Assembly (NCBI RefSeq): GCF_016616885.1
Contig: NZ_CP067102.1
Location: forward strand, 2,384,501 to 2,448,500
DNA from: Bradyrhizobium diazoefficiens
GTDB taxonomy: Bacteria > Pseudomonadota > Alphaproteobacteria > Rhizobiales > Xanthobacteraceae
DNA length: 64,000 bases
Direction: 5' to 3'
This document shows, piece by piece, positions 27,740 through 37,052 of the stretch (position 1 is its first letter; each line of letters opens with the position of its first letter). Below the pieces are notes generated by a model that saw nothing but the letters and a program-made list of their open reading frames with translations, searched no databases and was not told the DNA's origin. The translations under genes were made by a program, and so were the position numbers.

Positions 27740-29358
27740 ATGCCCCAAGGTACAAGCCAGAGCAGCGCCAAGGACACGCTCATCCGCAATGCCCGGTTGA
27801 TCGACGGCACCGGCGCGCCGTGGTTCGAGGCCGATTTGCGCATCAGCGGCAGCCGCATCGCGGCTATCGGGGCCTCGCTGCCGGCGGAGGAGGCCGACAT
27901 CATCGACGCGCGCGGATGCTATCTCGCGCCGGGCTTCATCGACGCCCATTGCCATGACGACCTGATCTGCCTGCGCGAACCTGACAGGCCCGAGAAGGCG
28001 CTGCAGGGCGTGACCACGCTCGTGGTCGGCAATTGCTGCTTCTCGCTCTATCCGGCGACCGCGGGGTCCGCCGAGATGCTGCGCCTGCACTTCTCGGGTC
28101 TCGCCGGCGAAACCCGGGCGAACGAAGTCTTCGACAGTTTCGACGGCTACCGGCTGGCCCTGGAAGGGCCGGGCGTGGCGCTCAACCTGGTCTCGCTGGT
28201 CGGCCATGCCGCGATCCGGCTCGCCGTGCTCGGTTACGACCGCCGCGCGGCGACGGCGCAGGAGATCACGGCGATGCAGGCGCTGCTCGCGCAGCAACTC
28301 GCCCAAGGCGCTGCCGGCCTGTCGCTCGGCCTCGTCTATCCGCCGAGTGCCTATGCCGACACCAACGAACTGTGCGCGCTGGCGGAGACGGTGCGGGCTC
28401 ACGGCAAGCTGCTCACCGCCCATATCCGCAGCTACGAGGCGGGCCTGCTGCAATCCATCGACGAGTTCATCGCGATCCTGCGCGCCTCCAAGGCGGCCGG
28501 GCTGCTGTCGCATCTGCAATCGGCGGGAAAGCCGAACTGGGGGGCGATCCCAAGGGCGCTCGACCGGCTCGAGGCCGCGCGCGCCGAGGGGATCGATATC
28601 TCGTTCGACATGTATCCCTATCCTGTCGGCAGCTCCTACATGCTCCAACTGCTGCCGCCGGCCGCGCTCGAAGGCGGCGTCGACGCGCTGCGGGCGCGGC
28701 TGCGCGATCCGGCCGAGCGCGAAGCGCTGCGCGTGCTGGTGGAGGAGGGCGATTCCGATCCGCATGCGGCGCAGTCCAAGATCGTGTTGATCGGCTGGCA
28801 CAATGTGCGCATCTCCGGCACCGGCAATCTCGCGCTGAAGCCGCTTGAGGGCAAGTCGATGGTCGACGCCGCGCGCGAGCTCGGCATCACGCCGTTCGAT
28901 CTCATGGTTCGGTGCATCGAGGAGGACCAGGGCCAGACCGGCATCATCATGTTCCAGCTCGATGAGGCCGATTTGCGCGCGGCCTTCACCCATCGCCTGC
29001 ACATGGTCGGCTCCGACGGCATTCCGCGCCCGGGCACCAAGCCGCATCCACGCGCCTATGGCAGTTTCCCGCGCGTCGCCAGCGCCTGACGCGCGAGCAG
29101 GGCTGGCTGACGTTGGAAGATGCCGTGCGGCGAATGACGGCGATGCCCGCCCAGCGTTTCGGCCTGTCCGACCGCGGCATCCTGCGGCCGGGTATGATCG
29201 CGGATCTCACGCTGTTCGACGAGACCATCATGGACAAGGCGACGTTCGAGACGCCGACGGAAATGCCCGCAGGCATCCGTTCGGTATTCGTCGCAGGCGA
29301 GGCCGTGGTCGCAGATGGACGCAGCACTTTCGCGCGGCCGGGCCGGGCCCTGACATAA
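27740..29358 (+). pseudogene. N-acyl-D-amino-acid deacylase (D-aminoacylase), frameshifted near the C-terminus
   Basis: An amidohydrolase-superfamily enzyme that removes the acyl group from N-acyl-D-amino acids. Visible are the metal-binding GFIDAHCHDD, VVGNCCFSLYP, HIRSYEAG, and the SDGIPRPGTKPHPRAYGSFPRV stretch. The frame then stops at 29087-29089, but the expected continuation (LTREQGWLTLEDAVRRMTAM, then the C-terminal beta-domain GILRPGMIADLTLFD) is intact in the +1 frame to 29358. One missing base near 29078-29086 explains it. The missing 85 residues form the small beta domain, so the truncated product is probably unstable. A sequencing error is an alternative. ATG 27740 follows GAGGAGAGG. 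Confidence 0.8.
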
Positions 29359-29381
29359 TCACCACACACAGGACGAGACCA

Positions 29382-29765
29382 ATGACGCTGAAACGATACG
29401 GCGCGGCCGGCGGCACCGGCACCGGCGGCCAGCACCTTCCTTTTGCCCGCGCGGTCGAGGCCGACGGCTGGCTTTACGTCTCGGGGCAGACGCCGATGGA
29501 GAACGGCGAGGTGATCGAGGGCGGCATCATTCCCCAATCGCACAAGGCAATCCGCAACCTGCTCGCCATTCTGGCCGAGGCCGGCTTTGAGCCCAAGGAT
29601 GTCGTGCGTTGCGGCGTCTGGCTCGACGATCCCAGAGACTTTCAAAGCTTCAACAAGGTCTTCGCCGAATATTTCGGCGCGAATCCACCGGCGCGGGCCT
29701 GCGTGGTGTCGAGCATGGTGGTGGATTGCAAGGTCGAAATCGATTGCGTCGCCTATCGCAAATGA
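29382..29765 (+). CDS. RidA-family protein
   Basis: A 127-residue protein of the YjgF/YER057c/UK114 family, trimeric enamine/imine deaminases that protect PLP enzymes or finish amino-acid breakdown. It has WLYVSGQTPMENGEVI, QSHKAIRNLLAILAEAG, a late CVVSSMVV strand and VEIDCVAYRK at the end. The arginine that binds the substrate carboxylate (usually R105 of RidA) appears in PPARACVVS. It follows the aminoacylase by 23 bp, which fits a role in clearing reactive imines from D-amino-acid breakdown. Confidence 0.83.
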   Translation: MTLKRYGAAGGTGTGGQHLPFARAVEADGWLYVSGQTPMENGEVIEGGIIPQSHKAIRNLLAILAEAGFEPKDVVRCGVWLDDPRDFQSFNKVFAEYFGANPPARACVVSSMVVDCKVEIDCVAYRK

Positions 29766-29807
29766 TTGGCGGCGCTCGCAAAGCGGTACTGGCGGAGAGG
29801 ACCAGAC

Positions 29808-29830
29808 GTCGGGGCCGCTAGGGCCCCGAC
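29808..29830. terminator. Hairpin between convergent ridA-like and TonB-receptor genes
   Basis: A perfect 9-bp GC-rich stem (29808-29816 with 29822-29830) with a 5-base loop in the 75-bp gap between two convergent stops. No T run on either side, so termination ability is uncertain. Confidence 0.45.
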
Positions 29831-29840
29831 CGGAGCAAGC

Positions 29841-32201
29841 CTAGAACTTGAAGTTCGCAAACGCCCGCACGCCGATGCCGGGCATCAAGACCTCGTCCTT
29901 GTTGTAGGAGACCGAATTGCGAATCTTCTCGTTGAGAAGATTGTTGCCGACCAGACCCGCATACATTTCCTTCGCGCCGATCCAGTTGGGGCCGAGCTTG
30001 GTCTTGTAGCTGACCTCCGCCTTCAGAAGATTATAGCCGGCCGTCGGCGTCTCGGCGATCTCCGCGACATTGCTCTGCGGGAAGGCGTGCAGCAGGTTAA
30101 TGCGCGTCAGCCAGTTGGAGTCGCGCCAGAACAGGCCCGCACCGATGCGTGCCGGCGGAATCCGGGGAACGTTGGTGCCATCGGTGAAGGTGGCACGAAC
30201 GAAGTCGAACTGGTCCTCAAAGCCCCAGATGCCGCCGTAGAGCGGCCCGACATCGACCTGGCTCTGGAATTCGCCGCCGCGGAAGATGGCGTTTCGCTGC
30301 GAATAAACCGCCTGATTGAGCCCCGCGTCGGGCGCTCCACACGAGGCAAAGTCGCCGTCGCACATCACGCCGGTGAGGCGGCGGAAAATGAAATTGTCAA
30401 AGCGCGTGTAGTAGGCGGTCGCTTCAAATCGCAATGGTCCCGTCGCCTTGCGCAAGCCGACCTCGACCGTTTTGGCGGTCTCGATCGTCAGGTTGGGATT
30501 GCCGATGTCGAACGTCGCCGTGGCGTCATGTCCGCCGCGCGAAAACAACTCGGCGGGCTTGGGCGCGCGCTCGACATATTGCGCCGTGAGGCTGCCGACG
30601 AGGTCGTATGGCAGGATCTGGATCAAGCCGACACTGCCGCTCTTCGGCGTAAAATGCAGGTTGCGCGCAATGCTGGTCTGAGGATCGCCGTTCGGCAGGA
30701 AATCGGCCGGGAAATCGGGCGTCGATCCGCTCAGATCAACATGCTCGATGCGGCCGGCAATCTGAGCCTTGGTCGTATCGGTGAATTTGAGCTCGTTGAA
30801 GACATAACCCGCTTCGCGCATGTTGCGGTTGGGGTCCCAGAGCCCGTTGAAGAGAGTGCCCGGATCGTCCGGGCTCGGCGCGGTCAGTTCCTGATGGCCG
30901 ACCTGAAAGCCGAACGCAGTCGTCACCTCCGCAAAGCGTACATTGAACGGCATCAGCTGCGTTTCGACCCGGATCTCCTCCTCCCTGTTCGTGAAGGTCT
31001 GCCGTACGCCCAAGGTGGTCAGATCGGCCGGGTCGGCGAGCCCGATTTCGTTGTGGCGGTAATTGGTCGCACCGGCCCAGAAACGGACCGCATCGATTGC
31101 CGCCGCGTCAGGCCGGTATTCGCCCTTCATGGTGATCTTGGTCTGATGCGCATCGATACGGGTTTGGTGATCGGCGCCGTCGATGCCGGGAATGTGGTAG
31201 AGCGCGTCGTTCTGCGTGATCGCCGCGCCGATGAAGCCACCGGTGAAAAAGTACGAGCCGCCGATCGAGGCGCCGTCCGACCGGGCCGCCGAGTTCGGCT
31301 GATGACTGCCGACCGGTCGCGTGTTGTCGAACAGATAAGGATAGCTCGGGATGTAATAGTCGGACGTGTTGCGGCCGTAGGCATCGGCGTGGACGGCGAA
31401 GTTGTTGCCGCCGCCGTCGAGCAGGATACCGCCCTCGACGCCGCGGTTGACCGAGTCGAATGCGGTGCGCGTCTCCGCCGTGACGCAGGGCGACGTTTGC
31501 GCTGTCGCCAGCGGAGCCTTGGTAGGCAAGCCGTAGGTCTGGAACGGCGAGGCGCCGCACGACGGGACCGCATCCGGGATGCGGTTATTTGTGGCGGCGA
31601 CGACACCGCCGATCGACTGTGATCCATAGCGAAGCGCAGCGGGTCCGCGGATCACTTCGACCTGGTTGGTCGCGAGCGTATCGATCGGGACGAAATGATC
31701 CTCGCCGAGATCGGATGCGCCGCCGGCATTGGTGCCGTTCTCGAGGATACCGACGCGGTTGACGTCGAGACCCCGGATGATCGGCCGGCTGGAAGCGCCG
31801 GGCGCAAAGCTCGAACCGGTGATGCCGGGTTTGGAGAACAGGAGATCGCCAAGCTGGCCGCCACCCTCCCTGCGGATCTCCTCATTCGGGACCACGGTGA
31901 CGGTTGCGAACTGGTCGGTCACGATCGGCAGCACGCCCTGCTGCGGCGCTGCGGCAACGGTTGCGGCAGCTGGCGTCGCCGGCTGCGGCTGAGTGCGGGC
32001 AGGGGCCCTGCGTGCGACGCGTGGGGCAGCAGTACGCGACGGTACTGCGTGTCGCCGCACGATCGGACTCGGCGCCGTTACCGTTACGGATGGGAGCTCG
32101 GCTGGCGCCGCGTCTTGTGAGATCGCCGGCGTCGCGCCGGCACACAGCATGAGCAAACTCGCTCCGCCCAAATGCTGCGCGCGTCTTGAACAGAATATCA
32201 T
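29841..32201 (-). CDS. TonB-dependent outer-membrane receptor, ZnuD-like, probably for zinc
   Basis: A 786-residue receptor with a signal peptide (to about residue 28), a Pro/Ala/Arg-rich linker, a plug (about 95-220; VEVIRGPAALRYGSQSIGGVV) and a beta-barrel ending in the aromatic ANFKF. The loop DALYHIPGIDGADHQTRIDAHQTK is placed like the metal-binding loop of ZnuD-type receptors, but the long His cluster of the neisserial protein is missing. It is the last gene leftward of a Zur-type box shared with a COG0523 GTPase and a ZevAB-like system, so zinc is the likely cargo. Fe or Ni chelates remain possible. Confidence 0.83.
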   Translation of the reverse strand: MIFCSRRAQHLGGASLLMLCAGATPAISQDAAPAELPSVTVTAPSPIVRRHAVPSRTAAPRVARRAPARTQPQPATPAAATVAAAPQQGVLPIVTDQFATVTVVPNEEIRREGGGQLGDLLFSKPGITGSSFAPGASSRPIIRGLDVNRVGILENGTNAGGASDLGEDHFVPIDTLATNQVEVIRGPAALRYGSQSIGGVVAATNNRIPDAVPSCGASPFQTYGLPTKAPLATAQTSPCVTAETRTAFDSVNRGVEGGILLDGGGNNFAVHADAYGRNTSDYYIPSYPYLFDNTRPVGSHQPNSAARSDGASIGGSYFFTGGFIGAAITQNDALYHIPGIDGADHQTRIDAHQTKITMKGEYRPDAAAIDAVRFWAGATNYRHNEIGLADPADLTTLGVRQTFTNREEEIRVETQLMPFNVRFAEVTTAFGFQVGHQELTAPSPDDPGTLFNGLWDPNRNMREAGYVFNELKFTDTTKAQIAGRIEHVDLSGSTPDFPADFLPNGDPQTSIARNLHFTPKSGSVGLIQILPYDLVGSLTAQYVERAPKPAELFSRGGHDATATFDIGNPNLTIETAKTVEVGLRKATGPLRFEATAYYTRFDNFIFRRLTGVMCDGDFASCGAPDAGLNQAVYSQRNAIFRGGEFQSQVDVGPLYGGIWGFEDQFDFVRATFTDGTNVPRIPPARIGAGLFWRDSNWLTRINLLHAFPQSNVAEIAETPTAGYNLLKAEVSYKTKLGPNWIGAKEMYAGLVGNNLLNEKIRNSVSYNKDEVLMPGIGVRAFANFKF

Positions 32202-32348
32202 TGTCTCGATTCCCCACCCAGGCGCCGATCCGATTGTCGATCAAGGGCGTCCCTGCCGTCGAAACACGACGGAATTCGACTTCCATTGCTGTGCTGGTTT
32301 CGTCCGCGTATTACGCGGCACCGGCGCGAGCGCGAAAAATATTGGAAG

Positions 32349-32753
32349 TCAGGACGCGGGAGGAGCGCGGGGCTGGAACGCCAGGCCTTCCGACTTCAGA
32401 TGGTTGAATTCGGCATCGGTGGTGAGATAGAGGAGTTGGACGGCCCGCGGGAGTTCGAGTAGCGGCGGCGTCGCGAACACCACGGTCCCGGCCATCGCGA
32501 CCATGGCACAGATTGCGCAATTGTCCTCCGCCGGGTGCTCCCGGTTGGGACCGGCCGGAGACTGCTTGTCGACCGACACGTGATCGATCGCCGTACTGCG
32601 TTTGTGACTGTCAGCTTGCTGTTGCGACGAGTGAACGAGGGGGACAGCCTGGGCGAACCCGTGACTGTGGCCGAACGTCAGCACAAGCTGCACCAGCAGC
32701 GCGAACAGCGCGAGCCGGGCACCGTGCTGAATGTTCGACCGAACCCACATCAT
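32349..32753 (-). CDS. DUF2946-like membrane protein with CxxC motif (leftward copy)
   Basis: About 134 residues: an N-terminal signal or anchor (ALFALLVQLVLTFGHSHG), a His/Asp/Gln-rich linker, a CAIC motif followed by a second hydrophobic stretch (AMVAMAGTVVFATPP), and the ending AFQPRAPPAS. The same three marks (QLVLTFGHSHG-like, CxIC, AFxxRAPPA) occur in the protein at 34684-35070 on the other side of the Zur box, so the two are paralogues. HSH and CxxC suggest metal binding at the periplasmic side. Function unknown. The start is uncertain: ATG 32753 or 32750 with a weak ribosome site. Confidence 0.62.
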   Translation of the reverse strand: MMWVRSNIQHGARLALFALLVQLVLTFGHSHGFAQAVPLVHSSQQQADSHKRSTAIDHVSVDKQSPAGPNREHPAEDNCAICAMVAMAGTVVFATPPLLELPRAVQLLYLTTDAEFNHLKSEGLAFQPRAPPAS

Positions 32754-32898
32754 ATGAAAATGCACCCCGCCGCCGTCAGAATTCCTCTGCCAACCAAATG
32801 ACAGTCGCAGGGCGACTTGGCCGATGTCAACCTTGGCCGAGCCGCCAAACTCGTTCGACAAAGCGATGTGATATTCCTGCAACTTCGGATGTCGCGCA

Positions 32899-34128
32899 TC
32901 AGGCCACTTGCCTGTCCCAACTGGGAAATGGATCGGGGAGATGACGCCAGGCTTCTGGCGTGAAAGCATCGATCATGCCGGTCAGTGCGGCGTCGAGTTC
33001 TGCGCGGATGCCCATTTCGTCCATCTGATCGGCGAGGCCGATGAACACGATTTCCTGACGCCGGTCGCCCCACAAGCGATCGAGATAGGGTTTCATGCTG
33101 TCGTGCCATTCAGGGCTGTCAGGCCAGCGCTCGCGCGGCACAGCGGCCCACCACAGGCCGCGCTTGGAGGTCCGGACCATCGCGCCGGCCTGGGCGAGCT
33201 CGCCGACAAAATTGGGGCGGGTCGCCAGCCAGAAGAATCCCTTGGCGCGAACGACGCCCGGCCATGACTTGCTGACGAAAGCGTTGAAGGCCATTGGCGC
33301 GAACGGACGACGGGCGCGATAGACAAAAGAACGGATGCCGTATTCCTCGGTCTCCGGCACATGGTCCTTGAAACCGTTCAGTTCCTTGAACCAGAGCGGA
33401 TGGGTTTGCGCACGCTCGAAATCGAACAGGCCCGTGTTGAGGATGGCGTCGAGCGGGATGCGCCCATAATCGGCGTCGATGATACGAGCCTCCGCGTTGA
33501 GCGAGGCGATAATCTTGCGCGCCAGCTCTCGTTGTTCAAGCGAGGCGGACCCGGACTTGTTCAGCACGACGACATCGGCAAATTCGATCTGCTCGACGAG
33601 AAGGTCGACGAGGGCGCGTTCGTCCGCCTCGCTGGCAACCTCGCCGCGATCGCGCAGAAAGTCTTGGCTGGAATAGTCTTTCAGCAGGTTCACAGCGTCG
33701 ACGACCGTGACCATGGTGTCGAGCCGCGCGACGTCCGCAAGCGAAAGGCCATCTTCGTCCCGGAAGTCGAAGGTGGTCGCAACGGGCAGCGGTTCGCCGA
33801 CGCCGGTCGACTCGATGACGAGGTAGTCGAAGCGTCCATCATCGGCGAGGCGCCGCACTTCTTTCAAAAGATCATCGCGAAGCGTGCAGCAGATGCAGCC
33901 GTTCGACATCTCGACCAGCTTCTCGTCGGTCCGTGAGAGTCCGCCGTCATGCTTCACCAGTTCGGCGTCGATGTTCACCTCGCTCATGTCGTTGACGATG
34001 ACTGCGACCTTCATTCCGTCCCGGTTGTTGAGGATGTGATTGAGCAGCGTGGTCTTGCCCGCGCCAAGGAATCCGGACAGGACGGTGACGGCGAGACGAC
34101 GATCTCCCGCGATTTGGGGCTTGCTCAT
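32899..34128 (-). CDS. COG0523 (CobW/ZigA-like) GTPase, probable zinc metallochaperone
   Basis: A 409-residue G3E-family GTPase. P-loop GFLGAGKT (19-26), the CXCC metal site GCICCTL (Cys78, 80, 81), the Walker-B-like [11 protein letters not shown], and a CobW C-terminal domain ([11 protein letters not shown]). The base-recognition motif reads NKSG instead of the usual NKxD. Members under Zur control deliver zinc to enzymes during zinc shortage. ATG 34128 follows CGGAG; six bases earlier a GTG is an alternative. The ribosome site and first codons resemble those of the 62-residue gene just upstream. It lies within the Zur-box operon. Confidence 0.85.
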   Translation of the reverse strand: MSKPQIAGDRRLAVTVLSGFLGAGKTTLLNHILNNRDGMKVAVIVNDMSEVNIDAELVKHDGGLSRTDEKLVEMSNGCICCTLRDDLLKEVRRLADDGRFDYLVIESTGVGEPLPVATTFDFRDEDGLSLADVARLDTMVTVVDAVNLLKDYSSQDFLRDRGEVASEADERALVDLLVEQIEFADVVVLNKSGSASLEQRELARKIIASLNAEARIIDADYGRIPLDAILNTGLFDFERAQTHPLWFKELNGFKDHVPETEEYGIRSFVYRARRPFAPMAFNAFVSKSWPGVVRAKGFFWLATRPNFVGELAQAGAMVRTSKRGLWWAAVPRERWPDSPEWHDSMKPYLDRLWGDRRQEIVFIGLADQMDEMGIRAELDAALTGMIDAFTPEAWRHLPDPFPSWDRQVA

Positions 34129-34206
34129 GAACACTCCGGATCAAACGTGGACAGTCGAGGACAGGCTTGCGGGCGCTTCGCATCGAATTCCGCAGCGCAA
34201 GCGGCC

Positions 34207-34395
34207 TTAGATCTCGGTGTAGTCCAGGATCGTGTGCTCCCCGGACCAGATCTTGTCGGCGTCGTAAATCCGCTCCTGACGCCTGGACCTGAAATCAACT
34301 CCGAGAATGACGACGTCCGCGGTCAAAGCCTTGCAAAGTGTCGGCTCGCGACTGACGGGCAGGCTGAGGACTTTCGCGATGAGAGGCTTGGACAT
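34207..34395 (-). CDS. 62-residue protein directly behind the Zur box, unknown function
   Basis: First gene leftward of the Zur-type palindrome, its ATG only 13 bp from the box, with a CGGAG ribosome site. The protein starts MSKPLIAKVLSLPVSREP, continues ADVVILGVDFRSRRQERIYD and ends WSGEHTILDYTEI; no signal or membrane segment. Its leader and first codons closely resemble those of the following COG0523 gene (MSKPQIA), so it may be a relic of a partial duplication, or a short zinc-regulated protein in its own right. I do not recognise a family. Confidence 0.5.
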   Translation of the reverse strand: MSKPLIAKVLSLPVSREPTLCKALTADVVILGVDFRSRRQERIYDADKIWSGEHTILDYTEI

Positions 34396-34408
34396 GAACG
34401 CTCCGATA

Positions 34409-34428
34409 TGTAATGTTATAACATTACA
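34409..34428. promoter_or_regulatory. Perfect 20-bp palindrome matching the alphaproteobacterial Zur box
   Basis: The site is TGTAATGTTATAACATTACA, a perfect inverted repeat. The core ATGTTATAACAT is the known consensus of Zur boxes in Rhizobiales (zinc uptake regulator; represses when zinc is sufficient). It lies between divergent units that both encode zinc-type proteins: 13 bp from the leftward ATG and about 255 bp from the rightward start. Confidence 0.9.
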
Positions 34429-34683
34429 TTTAGCTACACCGCCATGGCCGAGGTCGTCAAGCCGCAATGCATCGCGTCGGGCATCTGCGTCCAATCGTCG
34501 AATGGGGGGCGACTGCGCGGACGATTGCAGGTTTGTCGGGGGCCGCTGGCAGCCCCTCGGTCGCCACATTCTCCGCGTCCATTGCGCAATGATCGCCGCG
34601 CAAGATGGCTAAGTGTGATGCTGCTGGTTCTCAAGCTGCAGAACCCTCAGAAGGGGACAGCTCTCTTGGCAGGAGCGAACACC

Positions 34684-35070
34684 GTGCCGGCAAGGCACTT
34701 CGCACATCGATGCGGAGCGTATCTCGCGCTGATGGCGTTGATGCTGCAGTTCGCGCTGTCCTTCGCGCACGTCCACAAGCACAGTCTCGCTTCTTCAGGG
34801 TTCGACCGCGCCGATATCGCAAGCATCGGGTACGACCGCTCGGCCCTGCAAGCCCTTGAGAAGCTCCCGTCGCGGCTGGCCGATGACGAGGACCGCTGCC
34901 AAATCTGCTTCTCGAGCTTCCTGCTCTCGAACTCTTCGCTGCCGGCTGCGCCGGCGCATCCGCATTCGTTGCAGTTCGCGGAAATTGATCGTGCGTTGAA
35001 CCCGGTTTCCGATCGAATATTTCAACAGCGCCGTGCGGCATTCCTGTCGCGCGCGCCGCCGGCCCCTTGA
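34684..35070 (+). CDS. DUF2946-like protein with CxxC motif (rightward copy)
   Basis: About 128 residues: N-terminal signal or anchor (YLALMALMLQFALSFAHVHKHS), a charged middle, the RCQICFSSF motif, and the ending AFLSRAPPAP. These marks match the protein at 32349-32753. HVHKH and CxxC are potential metal ligands outside the membrane. GTG 34684 is favoured by AGGAG seven bases upstream, which places the hydrophobic segment at residue 12; TTG 34666 or ATG 34618 are alternatives. It precedes the ZevA-like gene by 150 bp on the same strand and is probably in the Zur-controlled rightward unit. Confidence 0.62.
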   Translation: MPARHFAHRCGAYLALMALMLQFALSFAHVHKHSLASSGFDRADIASIGYDRSALQALEKLPSRLADDEDRCQICFSSFLLSNSSLPAAPAHPHSLQFAEIDRALNPVSDRIFQQRRAAFLSRAPPAP

Positions 35071-35220
35071 CTATCGACGACGCTCTCCGTGCCTGCCGGG
35101 ATATTCCCTGCGTAGCATGCGCGCGCATGCATGCGCCAGCCCGCGCAGGACAAGAGGGCTTCAGGCCACCGTCCCCGCTGCTGCGGGTGCTCAATCTCTC
35201 GATTCGGCGAACACATCATC

Positions 35221-35856
35221 ATGAAACTGATGTCTTACTGCTGCGCAGTCATTCTGCTTTGGTCGCTTGTGCACCGTGCGGAGGCGCATCCCCACGTCTG
35301 GGTGACGTTCCATAGCGAAGTGCTCTACGCGGCCGACGGCAAGATGACAGGCGTCCGCCATGCCTGGACGTTCGACGACATGTTTTCGGCCTATGCGCTT
35401 CAGGGCATCTCCCACGCCAAAAAAGGACAGTACACGCGCGAGGAGCTGACCTCGCTGGCTCAGACCAACATGGATTCCCTGAAGGAGTACGCTTATTTCA
35501 CCTACGCGCGCGCCGACGGCAAGAAGCTGAAGTTCGGCGACCCTGTCGAGTATTGGCTCGAATACAAGAACGCCGCGCTAACCCTGCACTTCACCTTGCC
35601 TCTGAGAGCGGCGGCCGCTGCCAACGCCATGCAGATCGAGGTCTACGACCCCACCATCTTCGTGGACTTCGAATTCGCCAAGGATAAGCCGGTTTCCCTG
35701 AGCGGCGCGCCGCAATGCGCCGTGACCTACGATCTTCCGCACCAGCCGACGCCGGCCGAGCAGGCTCGGCTCAGCCAACTCGATGCCGTGCCGCTCGATT
35801 CCTCCAGCACCTATGGAGAAATCTTCGCCAACAAAATCCAGGTGAAGTGCCCGTGA
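35221..35856 (+). CDS. zevA: Periplasmic DUF1007 protein, ZevA-like
   Basis: A 211-residue exported protein with a signal peptide (MKLMSYCCAVILLWSLVHRAEA) cut just before HPHVWVTF, the hallmark of DUF1007. The mature domain has GVRHAWTFDDMFSAY and ends EIFANKIQVKCP. DUF1007 proteins pair with NicO-type permeases; in Haemophilus influenzae the pair ZevA-ZevB is needed for growth in low zinc. The stop overlaps the GTG start of the permease (GTGA). Together with the Zur box this supports zinc uptake here. The gene name is by analogy. Confidence 0.8.
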   Translation: MKLMSYCCAVILLWSLVHRAEAHPHVWVTFHSEVLYAADGKMTGVRHAWTFDDMFSAYALQGISHAKKGQYTREELTSLAQTNMDSLKEYAYFTYARADGKKLKFGDPVEYWLEYKNAALTLHFTLPLRAAAAANAMQIEVYDPTIFVDFEFAKDKPVSLSGAPQCAVTYDLPHQPTPAEQARLSQLDAVPLDSSSTYGEIFANKIQVKCP

Positions 35857-36980
35857 CAAAATCCCCCAAATTCTCATGGGCTGCCTGGACCGTGATCCTT
35901 GTGACCTGCGCGACCGGTGTGGCGTCGGCATGGGCCGCACCGTTCGGTGCGTCGCATCCTGCAACAGCCATATCCTCGTCTGGACTTACAGGCTGGATCT
36001 TTGCCGAGCAGGCCGTCTTCTACCGCTCGCTGTCGGGCTTCATCCGAGCATCCCGCGAGGATGGGGCCGCGATGTGGGAGTTGTTCGGCATTTCCTTCGT
36101 CTACGGCATTTTCCATGCGGTAGGTCCCGGACATGGCAAGGCCGTTATCTCCTCCTACCTCGTCGCCAATGAGGAGACTTGGCGCCGCGGCGTCGTCCTC
36201 TCGTTTGCGTCCGCGGGTGTTCAAGCTGTCGTTGCCATCATCGTCGTGGCCATCGCTGCCGTCCTGCTTGGCGCAACGGCCAAGGCGATCGGTCTGACCG
36301 TCCATCTGGTCGAGATCGTCAGTTATAGTCTCGTTGTCCTGATTGGCCTGCGGCTTCTCTATGTCAAAGGCCGCGCCTTTCTGATCGCCAGCCGCAAGCT
36401 GACCTGGCGCCCGGCGGCCGACCTCGCTTTTGTGTCGGTTCCCGCGGCCACGGCCGTCCGGGCCCCGACCCTTCAATTGTCCAGCAAACGGCCGGGTGCG
36501 ATGGCCATGCGCGCAGCGCAGTGTCAACTCGACGGATGTATCGCTCACGGCTTCCAATGTGAAGGCGATCACGACCATCATGCTTCGGCTTGGGGCCATG
36601 CCCATGGGCCCGAGCCAGCCGCTCTCGCCGGCGTCGGCGGGTGGCGGCGAGGGATCGCTGCGGTGGTTGCGGTTGGAATGCGCCCCTGCTCCGGCGCAAT
36701 CATCGTGCTGATCTTCGCGCTGGCGCAGGACCTGTTCTGGACCGGCGTGGGTGCAACGCTGATCATGGGATTGGGAACGGCGATCACCGTGGCCGCGATC
36801 GCAACCCTCGCGGTTGGCGCGCGCCGCGTGGCGGGCCGCATTGCCGGGTCACGCGCCGGAACGGGCATGCTTGTCATGCGAGCGATTGAGATTGGCGCCG
36901 CGGCGCTCATCGTCGCGTTCGGAGGACTATTGTTGGCCGGCTATCTGGAGAGCGAGCGCCTCTGGACGTTTGCCGGATAG
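35853..36980 (+). CDS. zevB: NicO-family metal permease, ZevB-like
   Basis: A 375-residue inner-membrane protein with seven or eight hydrophobic segments. It shows the NicO/RcnA-type motif GIFHAVGPGHGKAVISSYL and later GMRPCSGAIIVLIFAL. A cytoplasmic or periplasmic loop is rich in His and Cys (CQLDGC, then HDHHASAWGHAHG, about residues 230-250), a likely metal-binding segment. The family transports Ni/Co (often out), but in the DUF1007-linked subgroup zinc import is proposed. GTG 35853 overlaps the zevA stop; an upstream frame lies inside zevA and is not used. Confidence 0.82.
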   Translation: MTKSPKFSWAAWTVILVTCATGVASAWAAPFGASHPATAISSSGLTGWIFAEQAVFYRSLSGFIRASREDGAAMWELFGISFVYGIFHAVGPGHGKAVISSYLVANEETWRRGVVLSFASAGVQAVVAIIVVAIAAVLLGATAKAIGLTVHLVEIVSYSLVVLIGLRLLYVKGRAFLIASRKLTWRPAADLAFVSVPAATAVRAPTLQLSSKRPGAMAMRAAQCQLDGCIAHGFQCEGDHDHHASAWGHAHGPEPAALAGVGGWRRGIAAVVAVGMRPCSGAIIVLIFALAQDLFWTGVGATLIMGLGTAITVAAIATLAVGARRVAGRIAGSRAGTGMLVMRAIEIGAAALIVAFGGLLLAGYLESERLWTFAG

Positions 36981-37052
36981 ACGTCGCCGGCCGACCCGCT
37001 GCGATGGCGGGTTTGCCTCCGCAGCACGTCGGGACCTTAACAAGGAGCGAGA

